In this document: piece by piece, positions 8,239 to 16,339 of the stretch | How positions within the stretch are numbered: position 1 is the first letter of the stretch | How the letters are laid out: every line of letters starts with the position of its first letter | Assembly (NCBI GenBank): GCA_947372965.1 | Contig: CANBVR010000014.1 | Coordinates: 1-34,140 of the forward strand | Reading direction: 5' to 3' | Length of the DNA stretch: 34,140 bases | DNA from: Actinomycetota bacterium | GTDB lineage: Bacteria; Actinomycetota; Actinomycetes; Nanopelagicales; Nanopelagicaceae | Position numbers and translations under genes: made by a program | The notes under the pieces: model-generated | Databases searched by the model: none | The model's input: only the letters and a program-made list of their open reading frames with translations | Told to the model about the DNA's origin: nothing

Positions 8239-9237
8239 TTATGCCCTCTCTTTAATTCGTTGCGCGAGTAAGGCATTTTCACTCTTTCGAGCCAAAATTC
8301 GATCCGCCCAGATTGCAATTATCAGCAAGAGACCATTAATTGCTGACTTCCAGAATGCATCAACACCTAGTGCAGCAAGTGCTCCCTGAATTGTCTGTAC
8401 CAATAGCGCACCGATGACTGCACCAACTGTTGTTCCGGAACCACCAGCGATTGTTACGCCACCGATTACAACGGCAGCAACAACAGCAAGTTCTTGGCCA
8501 TAGAATGCAGTTGAGTCAACTTGCGCAAAGCGAATCAAGTAGAAGACGCCAGCAATTCCTGCCATGAAGCCAGAGAAAACATAAGCAAGGAAGGTACGGC
8601 GAAATACTTTGATACCGACTAGATCTGCCGCAGGTGGATTAGATCCAATTGCATAGCAGTCGCGACCTGGTTTGCGATATTTCATAAACCAAGCGGTAAT
8701 TAACATCATTATTAAAACTAATATGAAGGTCAGTGGGAATAAGCCAAGAAATACGTGATGGCCAATTGCCAGCAAGCTTGGTGGCATTTCCTGCGCGTTG
8801 TAATCAACAGAGTTTGAGATTACATAGACAAGTCCGCGGACTATATAAAGCGTACCCAGCGTTACTACCAGCGCAGGTAAACGAAGACCCGCAACCAGAA
8901 TTCCATTAAGAGCTCCAACTGCAACTCCAATTAATCCGGCAATAACAAAGCATTGCCACCAGGAGAAATTCTTATGGTGGGCGCATAGGTTTGCGACCAT
9001 CCAAGCAGAGAGACCAACGGTGGAGGAGATCGAAAGATCGATGTGGCGCATGATTACAACTGGCGCAATACCAATCGCCATCAAAGCAACGATTGATGTA
9101 GAACTTAGAAGATCTCTAGTTCCATCACCTGTTAAGAAGCGCGGATTGATAATTCCGGTAACTCCCATTGTAAGAACGAGAATGATTCCAAGACTGGCTT
9201 CGCGGCCCTTCGGGCGCAGATGCGAAAGAAAGTTCAT
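8239..9237 (-). CDS. rhaP: Rhamnose ABC transporter permease
   Basis: Second RbsC-like permease, 332 aa and many membrane-spanning segments. Family motifs are VIMRHIDLSISSTVGLSA (about 61-78) and DLVGIKVFRRTFLAYVFSGF. It is clearly related to the adjacent permease but well diverged, as expected for a heterodimeric channel. Gaps to the ATPase gene upstream and the permease downstream are 2 nt each, so the three genes are one translational unit. A charged cytoplasmic tail rich in Arg and Lys ends the protein. Confidence 0.88.
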   Translation of the reverse strand: MNFLSHLRPKGREASLGIILVLTMGVTGIINPRFLTGDGTRDLLSSTSIVALMAIGIAPVVIMRHIDLSISSTVGLSAWMVANLCAHHKNFSWWQCFVIAGLIGVAVGALNGILVAGLRLPALVVTLGTLYIVRGLVYVISNSVDYNAQEMPPSLLAIGHHVFLGLFPLTFILVLIMMLITAWFMKYRKPGRDCYAIGSNPPAADLVGIKVFRRTFLAYVFSGFMAGIAGVFYLIRFAQVDSTAFYGQELAVVAAVVIGGVTIAGGSGTTVGAVIGALLVQTIQGALAALGVDAFWKSAINGLLLIIAIWADRILARKSENALLAQRIKERA

Positions 9238-9239
9238 TG

Positions 9240-10742
9240 TTAGGCCACCTTTCCTGTTGTGGCCGCTGCAATTATGTTTTCTTGCGTTGCTTGAGCGCGA
9301 GTTAATTCGGTTACTTGATGGCCTTCTCGCATAACGATGATGCGATCTGCCATACCTAGAACTTCTGGAAGTTCGGAGGAGATCATCAAAATTGCTTTGC
9401 CTTCCTCGGCTGCGGCATCAATCAAACGATGCACTTCAGCTTTAGTACCAACATCGATACCGCGAGTTGGTTCATCAACAATCAAAAGATCTGGATTTGT
9501 TGCAAGCCACTTTGCTAGAACGGTCTTCTGTTGATTTCCACCTGAGAGGTGATCAACTGAAGCAGATGCATCAGCAAACTTGATCGAGAGCTTCTCTTTC
9601 CAAGTCGCGGTAAGGGCTCTTTCCTTTTTAAAGTTAATAAATATTCTATTAACCAGATTTGGGAAAGATTCCATTGAAATATTTCGGTTGACGCCCGCGA
9701 TCATAAATAGACCTTGCTGACGACGATCTTCTGGAACTAGCGCAATCTTCTCTTCCATCGCAGCCACTGGTGAGCCCTTCTTTAGCTCTTTACCCTTGAC
9801 CTTTACCGATCCAGTTTCGTACTTATCTACGCCAAAGATGGCGCGCGCAATTTCAGATCGCCCGGAACCAACCAGTCCAGCCAAGGCCACGATCTCACCG
9901 CTTCGTACATTGAATGAAACATTTCGGAAGAAAGCAGGGTTTGAAAGATCTTTAACTTCAAGAACCACGTCCCCAATCTTGTGGGTGGTCTTTGGGAAGA
10001 GTTCGGTTAATTCGCGACCAACCATCTCTTTAATGACAGTTTGGAGATTGGTATTAGCAACTGGGTTCTGACTTACCGTCGCACCATCGCGCATAACGGT
10101 GATGTAATCCGAGATTGCAAATACTTCATCAAGGCGGTGGCTAACGAAGATAACTGCTTTGTTAGCTGCCTTCAGATTCTTCATAACTGTCATCAAGCGC
10201 TCTACTTCAGAAGCTGAAAGCGCTGCGGTTGGTTCATCCATCAAGATGATCTGAGCATTCATTGAAAGCGCTTTTGCAATTTCAACTACTTGTTGATCGG
10301 CAATTGAAAGACCACGTGCTTGTCGCTTTGGATCTAGCGAAACGCCTAGCTCTTTAAATAATTTGCCCGCTTCATCTTGCGCCGCTTTCCAATCAATTCC
10401 AACTCCCTTAATTGGTTGGCGACCGATAAATACATTTTCGGCTAAAGATAAATCCAGGAAGAGTGAAGGTTCCTGGTAAATAACTGCAATACCTTGTTCA
10501 ATCGATGCTTGCGGTGAGCCGACTTGGAAGGGCTTATTTCCTAGAGTGATTGTTCCGCCGTCGTTCTCGTGAACACCTGCCAAAATCTTTAACATCGTAG
10601 ATTTACCAGCGCCGTTTTCACCTAGTAGTGCGTGAATCTCACCAGCTCTAATTGATAAATCAGTTCCGCGTAGTGCAATTGCGCCACCAAATCGTTTTTG
10701 GACGCCGGTCATTTGGAGAAGAAGGTCTCCCTTTTGTGCCAC
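9240..10742 (-). CDS. rhaT: Rhamnose ABC transporter ATP-binding protein (double ABC domain)
   Basis: ATPase with two fused ABC domains, 500 aa, the RbsA-like form used by CUT2 importers. Domain 1 has Walker A GENGAGKS (41-48), signature LSIADQQ (near 145) and Walker B IILMDEPTAAL. Domain 2 has a degenerate Walker A, GLVGSGRS (near 290), signature LSGGNQQK (near 404) and LLIVDEPTRGID. The degenerate second site is normal for this family. The start is GTG at 10742 with GGAG upstream. It is the first gene of the transport operon, reading away from the divergent operon at 10943. Confidence 0.9.
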   Translation of the reverse strand: MAQKGDLLLQMTGVQKRFGGAIALRGTDLSIRAGEIHALLGENGAGKSTMLKILAGVHENDGGTITLGNKPFQVGSPQASIEQGIAVIYQEPSLFLDLSLAENVFIGRQPIKGVGIDWKAAQDEAGKLFKELGVSLDPKRQARGLSIADQQVVEIAKALSMNAQIILMDEPTAALSASEVERLMTVMKNLKAANKAVIFVSHRLDEVFAISDYITVMRDGATVSQNPVANTNLQTVIKEMVGRELTELFPKTTHKIGDVVLEVKDLSNPAFFRNVSFNVRSGEIVALAGLVGSGRSEIARAIFGVDKYETGSVKVKGKELKKGSPVAAMEEKIALVPEDRRQQGLFMIAGVNRNISMESFPNLVNRIFINFKKERALTATWKEKLSIKFADASASVDHLSGGNQQKTVLAKWLATNPDLLIVDEPTRGIDVGTKAEVHRLIDAAAEEGKAILMISSELPEVLGMADRIIVMREGHQVTELTRAQATQENIIAAATTGKVA

Positions 10743-10878
10743 GTTGACTCCACTCTTAAATTGGATTTCATGATTCGCCTAAATGCGCTTGTGCATAGTA
10801 ATCAGGTAGCACCCCCCTGCGCTAGGGATTGGCCAAGAAAGTTCGTCCAATTCACCCCTAATTTGTATAACGTTTTTT

Positions 10879-10884
10879 TATAAT
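10879..10884 (+). promoter_or_regulatory. Candidate -10 box for the second sugar operon
   Basis: Perfect TATAAT hexamer after a T-run. Transcription would start near 10891, giving a leader of about 50 nt. The expected -35 position holds no good match, so activation or an extended element may be needed. Confidence 0.45.
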
Positions 10885-10904
10885 GATTCGCCTTTTAGAA
10901 ACTC

Positions 10905-10918
10905 TTTTGTGCGCAAAA
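10905..10918. promoter_or_regulatory. Candidate operator TTTTGTGCGCAAAA
   Basis: Six of seven base pairs of this 14-mer are symmetric about a central GC. Its position, about 15-28 bases downstream of the predicted start of transcription, suits a repressor roadblock. The A/T arms around a GC-rich centre recall LacI-family operators; that link is inferred. Confidence 0.5.
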
Positions 10919-10942
10919 CAAATATGGCAAGATCACTAAATC

Positions 10943-12436
10943 ATGGCTACCTACCTTGCGCTAGACCTAGGTGCTGAATCCGGACGCCTGATGGCTGTGG
11001 ATATTGGAGAAACAATTTCCACTAATGAGATTCACCGCTTTGAAACACCAGTTACAACCGATTTACGCAATCGTCGCTGTTGGGATTTTCCAAAGTTAAT
11101 TTCAGAGATCAAGGTTGCGCTTAGTAAAGCTGCGCAAATTCCAGGTGCAAAATATGAATCAATCGCAGTTGACACCTGGGGTCTAGATTTTGGCTTCCTA
11201 GATGTAAATCAAAAGATCATCGATCTTCCAGTAAGCCATCGTGATCATCGCACCGATGGATTTCTAGCCAAGGCAGCAGACCTAGTTGGCAAGAAGCGAT
11301 TGCATGAAGCAAGCGGCGCCCAATTACTTGAAGTAAATAGCATCTACCAATTACTTGCGATTAAAGAGTTATCCCCTGAGGAATTTGAAAGAGCAGCGCA
11401 CCTGCTTTTGATGCCCGATCTAATTCTCCATGCACTCACCGGAGTAATAAAGAGTGAATACACAATTGCAACAACCTCTGGTTTGTATGACGTCGTAAGT
11501 AATAAGTGGGCGCTGGACCTGGCCCTGGAACTTGGGATTCCAACAAATTTCTTTGGCGAAGTCCAAGATGCGGGATCAATTCGTGGAAATTTGCTATCAG
11601 AGATCGCAGCCGAGACTGGAATAGGCGAACTTGTTTGCATCGCCACAGCAAGCCACGACACTGCAGCGGCCGTTGTTGCAACTCCATTTACCGCACCCGG
11701 AAATGCCTATATCTCTTCTGGTACTTGGTCGCTTATGGGAATTGAATTACCAAAGCCGCTGATAAATGAAATTACCTTGGAACGTCGCCTAACAAATGAA
11801 GGTGGGTTTGGCCGAAATATTCGCTTACTTCGAAACATTATGGGTCTTTGGGTAATTCAAGAAGTTCGTAGGGATTTAAAGAAGCAAGGCATCGAACTCA
11901 CTTATGCCGAACTTGTTGATGCAGCGAAAGCACAAGCTGATCCCTATCGCACTCTCATTTATATCGATGATCCACTATTTCACCATGCCGGCGGCATGAT
12001 CGAGCGAATTCAAAGTTATGCCAAGAATTCAAAGCAGCCAATTCCAAATTCACCTGGTGAATTGGCCCAATGTGTTTTCGTCTCACTTGCACTGCAATAT
12101 TCGCGAATAGCCGATGTCTTACAGAAGTGCGGCGATCAAGAAATGAAAGCAATTCAAATTGTTGGTGGCGGCTCGCAAAATGAACACCTCTCCCAGATGA
12201 CCGCAGATATCTCTGGCATCGAAGTTATTACCGGACCGGTTGAGGCAACAGCGATGGGAAATGCCATCGTGCAAGCTATTGGACTTGGCCAATTAGCAGG
12301 ACTGGATGCTGGGCGGGAATTAGTTCGCAAGAGCGTTTCCATTAAGCGCTACGCCCCAACGCAAGATTTGGAATTACGCGCACACATCAAATCAATCCGA
12401 CTACGCTATGACCAGTTAATCGATCGGGAGTTATAA
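10943..12436 (+). CDS. Rhamnulokinase-family sugar kinase (second paralogue)
   Basis: FGGY kinase of 497 aa in the same family as the kinase at 973-2376. Matching motifs are LDLGAESGR, VDTWGLDFGFLD, HRDHRTDG, ASHDTAAAV and ISSGTWSLMG, so the active-site framework is intact. It opens a seven-gene plus-strand operon and the next gene begins at the base after its stop. It could serve another 6-deoxyketose such as fuculose, or be a second rhamnulokinase; sequence alone does not decide. Together with the following class II aldolase it would form a kinase-aldolase pair yielding DHAP and an aldehyde. Confidence 0.85.
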   Translation: MATYLALDLGAESGRLMAVDIGETISTNEIHRFETPVTTDLRNRRCWDFPKLISEIKVALSKAAQIPGAKYESIAVDTWGLDFGFLDVNQKIIDLPVSHRDHRTDGFLAKAADLVGKKRLHEASGAQLLEVNSIYQLLAIKELSPEEFERAAHLLLMPDLILHALTGVIKSEYTIATTSGLYDVVSNKWALDLALELGIPTNFFGEVQDAGSIRGNLLSEIAAETGIGELVCIATASHDTAAAVVATPFTAPGNAYISSGTWSLMGIELPKPLINEITLERRLTNEGGFGRNIRLLRNIMGLWVIQEVRRDLKKQGIELTYAELVDAAKAQADPYRTLIYIDDPLFHHAGGMIERIQSYAKNSKQPIPNSPGELAQCVFVSLALQYSRIADVLQKCGDQEMKAIQIVGGGSQNEHLSQMTADISGIEVITGPVEATAMGNAIVQAIGLGQLAGLDAGRELVRKSVSIKRYAPTQDLELRAHIKSIRLRYDQLIDREL

Positions 12437-13222
12437 ATGAGTGAGATCGTAAAGAATCTAACCAATCTCTCGCTGCGCGCAGGTGATCCCGCCGCCGACC
12501 TAACAATTCTCGCTGAAGGCAATGCGGGCGCAGTTGATTTAGAAAACGATCGCTTCCTCGTTAAGGCAAGTGGCGTAATTATGTGTAAGGCCACCGAAGA
12601 AGATTGGGTCTACCTCCCGCTTTCAAAATGTATTGAGATCTTGGAAGACGCAAATAAGAATGGCATCTCTCAAAAGGGCGATAAAGCTCTTGATGATTTA
12701 TTGCAAAACTCGGTAACGCCAAATGGCACTAAACGAAAAGCAAGTATCGAAACTTTGGTTCACGTTGTCGCATTCCATTTAATGGGCGCCAAGTGGTCAC
12801 TTCACACCCACCCAACTCCAGTTGTTGCACTTGCCTCCAGCAAAGATGGGCCAGTGCATTACGCCGGAACTCTCTTCCCAGATGAGAGCGTTACCTGCGG
12901 ACCAACCCCACTCTTCTTGCCTTATGCCGAACCAGGTTTAACTTTGGGCTTGGGCGTTTATCAAGGTGTTGCAAAATTTATGGACGAGCACGGGCGCGCT
13001 CCTGGTCAGATCATTCTCGGCAATCACGGTCTCTGCACTTCTGGCAGTGGCGTTGATGAAGCACTGGCAACTACTGAAATTGCGGTTAAAGCCGCACGAG
13101 TTCGAATCGGTGCCTTATCTGCGGGTGGAATTAGCTTCTTGCCACAGAGCGCTGCTGAAAAGATCGCTTTCCGCCCAGATGAAGTTGCTCGTCGCAAGTT
13201 ATATGCCAAAGAAAATAAGTAA
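12437..13222 (+). CDS. Class II aldolase/adducin family protein
   Basis: Zinc-dependent aldolase family, 261 aa. The metal-binding HTHP is at about 123-126 and a later His is in GNHGLC near 197; AEGNAGAV near residue 26 replaces the usual GNxS glycine-rich loop. The family includes fuculose- and rhamnulose-phosphate aldolases, sugar-phosphate decarboxylases and epimerases. Its ATG follows the kinase stop codon with no gap, which argues that it acts on the product of that kinase. It is a stand-alone domain, unlike the aldolase-dehydrogenase fusion of the rhamnose operon. The substrate is not known. Confidence 0.82.
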   Translation: MSEIVKNLTNLSLRAGDPAADLTILAEGNAGAVDLENDRFLVKASGVIMCKATEEDWVYLPLSKCIEILEDANKNGISQKGDKALDDLLQNSVTPNGTKRKASIETLVHVVAFHLMGAKWSLHTHPTPVVALASSKDGPVHYAGTLFPDESVTCGPTPLFLPYAEPGLTLGLGVYQGVAKFMDEHGRAPGQIILGNHGLCTSGSGVDEALATTEIAVKAARVRIGALSAGGISFLPQSAAEKIAFRPDEVARRKLYAKENK

Positions 13223-13225
13223 TTA

Positions 13226-13891
13226 ATGCAGCCAAAAGCAGTTACCTTTGATGTTGGCGGAATTATCTATTCTGATGATGTCTTTAAAGAGGCGATCTAC
13301 CAAGCAATCGCTCATTTCAATAATGGCGCAGATCGCACCAAGTTCGAAAGCGTCTATGACGAACACCTTAAGTCGCACTCTGGCTCGCTTCGCACCAAAC
13401 TCTGTATGGCATTCTTTGGTTCGCTCGAACTAAAAAAAGATATTATGGATTACGCCACCGAGCGTTGGAATTTCACCGCCCAAGATCTCTACCAAGATGC
13501 AATCGCATGCATCGATACGATCAAAGCAACTGGTGCAAAGATTGGTTTGGTCGCTAACCAACCACTTGCCTCCATCGAAAGCCTAAAGCGTGATGGCATT
13601 TATGAAAAAATAGATTTCCTCGGCATATCGGCAAAAGTTGGTTTAGAAAAACCAGATCCCGCTTTCTTTCAATTAGCGCTAAAAGAACTAGGTACAGAAC
13701 CAAGAGATGCGATTCATATTGGCAATCGCTTTGATACCGATGTCTTGCCAGCAAAGAATTTAGGGATGCGCACCGTTTGGATTCTGCGTGGTGAAGCAAA
13801 TCCCAACCCAGCACAAAGTGATTTGGACCAGGCCGATATCGTCGCGCCCGATCTAACTAACCTAGCAGAGTTGATCGCCAAACTTTCATGA
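13226..13891 (+). CDS. HAD-superfamily hydrolase
   Basis: Haloacid-dehalogenase-type hydrolase, 221 aa, with a helical cap between motif I and motif II. Motif I is FDVGGIIY, so the usual second Asp of DxD is replaced by Gly; several HAD phosphatases with an FDLGG-type motif share this. Later motifs are LVANQP, GLEKPDPAFF (Lys and family loop) and HIGNRFDTDVLPAKNLG (acidic motif IV). It would be a sugar-phosphate or metabolite-repair phosphatase in this operon. It starts 3 nt after the aldolase and overlaps the next kinase by 4 nt. Confidence 0.82.
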   Translation: MQPKAVTFDVGGIIYSDDVFKEAIYQAIAHFNNGADRTKFESVYDEHLKSHSGSLRTKLCMAFFGSLELKKDIMDYATERWNFTAQDLYQDAIACIDTIKATGAKIGLVANQPLASIESLKRDGIYEKIDFLGISAKVGLEKPDPAFFQLALKELGTEPRDAIHIGNRFDTDVLPAKNLGMRTVWILRGEANPNPAQSDLDQADIVAPDLTNLAELIAKLS

Positions 13892-15219
13892 GCCAAAGCT
13901 TTATCGGAGTTGATATCTCAACTGAAGGAACCAGAGCAATTCTGGTTGATGAGAACGCCAGACAAATAGCTCGTGCAACCACCAAACTCTCACCAGTAAT
14001 TCGTGGAGATGATAATTCCCAAACTCAAGATGCAACTAGTTGGGTCGAAGCAGTAAAACGAGTTCTCGCAGAAGTTGTTGAAAAGAGCGAATCCCAACCA
14101 ACGGCAATGGCAATTACTGCCACCTCTGGAACCTTTGTACTTACCAATAAGGCAGGAATCCCCGTTGCACCGGCTGCGATGTACAACGATGGCCGCGCCA
14201 ACTCACCGCTCGAACGCGCGCGAATAATTCGCCAGGGTCTTTCCAATACGAGTGAAGAACTCTTATTCGCTCACACTCCAGAATTTGTTATCGCCGCCCT
14301 TACACGAACACCACTAAATCAAATCGCCACCGATTGGTCACACGGGTTAAAGAGTGGCGCAAACCATCAAACTCTCACATGGGAAGAAACCATCGAAGGC
14401 ATTGAAATGCCAAAGATAGTTGCGCCTGGAACTTTCCTTGGAAAGATCAGTAAAGCAATAGCAGAAGAATTAAAGATTCCAGAAATGGATATCTATGCTG
14501 GAATGACTGATGGTTGTACGGGGCAAATTTCTGCCGGTGGCACAGAAATCGGTACTGCCGTAACCACTCTTGGCACAACCATGGTTATTAAGATTGTTGC
14601 GGATAAAGAAATCTCTGGTCCCGGTTTTTACTCGCACTTACTTCCAACTAATACTTGGTTAGCTGGCGGCGCCTCAAACCTTGGTGGAATTTCATATAAG
14701 AAATTCGGCGGCCTGCTAGAAAGTTTCAACGAGCGCGCAAAGAATCCAGCCACTTATCTGACCTATCCCCTGGTTGGTGTCGGCGAGCGCTTTCCGATTG
14801 CCAATAAAGAATTAGTTCATCTACAAAAAGGTGAACCACAAAGCCAAATGGATGAATACCGAGGAATATTGGAAGGTATCGCATTTGCTGAACGCCTTTC
14901 ATATGAAATCTTAGAAAGCGCCGGAGCACCAATTCAAGGCGCCGTTTACACCGTCGGCGGTGGCGCCAAGTCACAACTTCTCTCTCAGATTCGCGCAACG
15001 GTACTAAATCGCGAGATCGCGCTACTTGCTGACTCTGGTTCTGATATCGGCGCCGCCATGATTGCAATTGGTGCAAGTGCCGGTGGCGATCTAGCAACAT
15101 CGATTGCAAAGATCAAAATCCCAATAGGTAAGACGATTCAACCAAACGCATCACAGCTAGAACTACTTGAAGCGCGCTATCAGGAATTTCACTCACTAAT
15201 CCATTCATATTTACCTTGA
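13888..15219 (+). CDS. FGGY-family carbohydrate kinase, D-ribulokinase-like
   Basis: Sugar kinase of 443 aa from a different FGGY branch than the two rhamnulokinase-type proteins. The N-terminal motif is GVDISTEGTRAILVD; MYNDGRA (about 93-99) and the short length recall the ribulokinase-like group of plants and cyanobacteria. The C-terminal nucleotide-binding part has YTVGGGAKS and DIGAAMIAIG. Its ATG overlaps the HAD stop (ATGA). A second kinase in one operon suggests two phosphorylation steps or two substrates. Specificity cannot be assigned. Confidence 0.82.
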   Translation: MSQSFIGVDISTEGTRAILVDENARQIARATTKLSPVIRGDDNSQTQDATSWVEAVKRVLAEVVEKSESQPTAMAITATSGTFVLTNKAGIPVAPAAMYNDGRANSPLERARIIRQGLSNTSEELLFAHTPEFVIAALTRTPLNQIATDWSHGLKSGANHQTLTWEETIEGIEMPKIVAPGTFLGKISKAIAEELKIPEMDIYAGMTDGCTGQISAGGTEIGTAVTTLGTTMVIKIVADKEISGPGFYSHLLPTNTWLAGGASNLGGISYKKFGGLLESFNERAKNPATYLTYPLVGVGERFPIANKELVHLQKGEPQSQMDEYRGILEGIAFAERLSYEILESAGAPIQGAVYTVGGGAKSQLLSQIRATVLNREIALLADSGSDIGAAMIAIGASAGGDLATSIAKIKIPIGKTIQPNASQLELLEARYQEFHSLIHSYLP

Positions 15220-15241
15220 TCGCATGTACTGTGAACCCGTT

Positions 15242-15523
15242 ATGAGAAAACTGCTCTTCCTAGATCCCAGCGATAACATCGCCGTCTCCCTAGCCGATCT
15301 CGAGATCGGTGAACTCATCGAACAAGATGGCACGACGATTAAAGTTTTGAATAAGATAAATCGCGGCCATAAGATCGCCACCAAAGAGATTAAGAAAAAC
15401 GATGGCATCATCAAATATGGCGAGCGCATGGGCCATGCCACTAGCGATATCCATATCGGCGAGCATGTTCACACCCACAACGTTCTAGGCGATCGCCTCT
15501 CAACCGAGCAAGTGGCAAAGTAA
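15242..15523 (+). CDS. UxaA-family small subunit (SAF domain)
   Basis: Protein of 93 aa equal to the N-terminal SAF domain of altronate/galactarate dehydratases. The hallmark run GHKIATKEIKKNDGIIKYG and the GEHVHTHNV motif are present; the His residues of the latter belong to the active-site region in the family. The frame is open to an ATG at 15224, but family members begin with a short basic-hydrophobic strand followed by a DNVA-type segment, which fits the ATG at 15242. The next gene begins directly after its stop codon. It should pair with the two large-subunit-like proteins downstream. Confidence 0.85.
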   Translation: MRKLLFLDPSDNIAVSLADLEIGELIEQDGTTIKVLNKINRGHKIATKEIKKNDGIIKYGERMGHATSDIHIGEHVHTHNVLGDRLSTEQVAK

Positions 15524-16339
15524 ATGAGCACTGGCTACCTTCACGAAAATCGCGGCATCGGAATCCGCCATCACCAATTAATCCTTCCTTCCGTTGTCTG
15601 CTCCACCCACGTCGCCCGAAGAATTGCCAATGGCTTAGATGCAATTACCTTCGCTCACCAACATGGCTGCGGGATTATCGGTGGCGATGTCGCCGGCATC
15701 GATGACTTCTTCTCACAATTAGCGGCACATCCAAATGTGAGTTCGGTACTAGTGGTCGGCCTGGGCTGTGAAACTATTCAGAGTCAAGAACTCGGCGCAA
15801 AACTCCTCGAGACTAACAAATCGACTAGATACCAAATCATTCAAGAATCTGGCGGAGTACAAGGCACGGTTGATTCCGGTATTGCTGCAGCCAAGCAATT
15901 AAATGCTGACTTTCCAAAGAACCAAGTAGAAATAAGGAACGACCAAATCACCGTCGGTATCGATAACTCAAATCCAAAGATCGACACCACCGAACTCACC
16001 AACGCACTTAAGGCCGCCGGCTACAAAGTCGAAATCGTTACTGATTCCCATATCTCAATCGACAACTTTTCAAAGCTTATGGAGTTAAAGGCTCAAGTAA
16101 TCATCTCCTTTCCAGATGAGAACCAACCAGCCTCTGGATTCCCATTGATTCCAGTAATTAATATCGCTGGCACCGGCCCGCTTCACCAAGCAACCAGCCA
16201 AGACTTTGATTTAACCAACACAAACTCAAGCCAAGAGATTCTTGATCTTCTTGCCAAAGTAATCGCTGGCCAAGAAACAAAGGCTGAGAAGAGCAGCGTC
16301 GGTGAAATTCGCGCACCTAGAATCGTAAGGAGCGTTTGA
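15524..16339 (+). CDS. UxaA-family dehydratase large-subunit homologue A (keeps HQHGCG/GLGCE, lacks GLECGGSD)
   Basis: Homologue of the altronate/galactarate dehydratase large subunit, 271 aa, whereas about 390 aa is usual. Conserved family motifs are LPSVVCSTHVARRIA (21-35), HQHGCG (45-50), GLGCE (79-83) and IQESGG (106-111). The central GLECGGSDAxSG block is missing, and the chain goes almost directly to a C-terminal part (QVIISFPDENQPASGFPLIPV, GQETKAEK) that matches the end of the next protein. The protein is short by internal loss, not by truncation. The stop codon overlaps the next start. It probably needs the partner encoded next to it to form a full active site. Confidence 0.85.
   Translation: MSTGYLHENRGIGIRHHQLILPSVVCSTHVARRIANGLDAITFAHQHGCGIIGGDVAGIDDFFSQLAAHPNVSSVLVVGLGCETIQSQELGAKLLETNKSTRYQIIQESGGVQGTVDSGIAAAKQLNADFPKNQVEIRNDQITVGIDNSNPKIDTTELTNALKAAGYKVEIVTDSHISIDNFSKLMELKAQVIISFPDENQPASGFPLIPVINIAGTGPLHQATSQDFDLTNTNSSQEILDLLAKVIAGQETKAEKSSVGEIRAPRIVRSV

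Larger units (their letters stand above)
10743..10942. promoter_or_regulatory. Divergent regulatory region between the rhamnose operon and the second sugar operon
   Basis: This 200-bp gap must hold the promoters for both operons. On the plus strand a consensus TATAAT lies at 10879-10884 without a good -35 box. No clear minus-strand promoter could be picked. A near-palindrome lies at 10905-10918. No regulator gene is found next to it. Confidence 0.7.
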
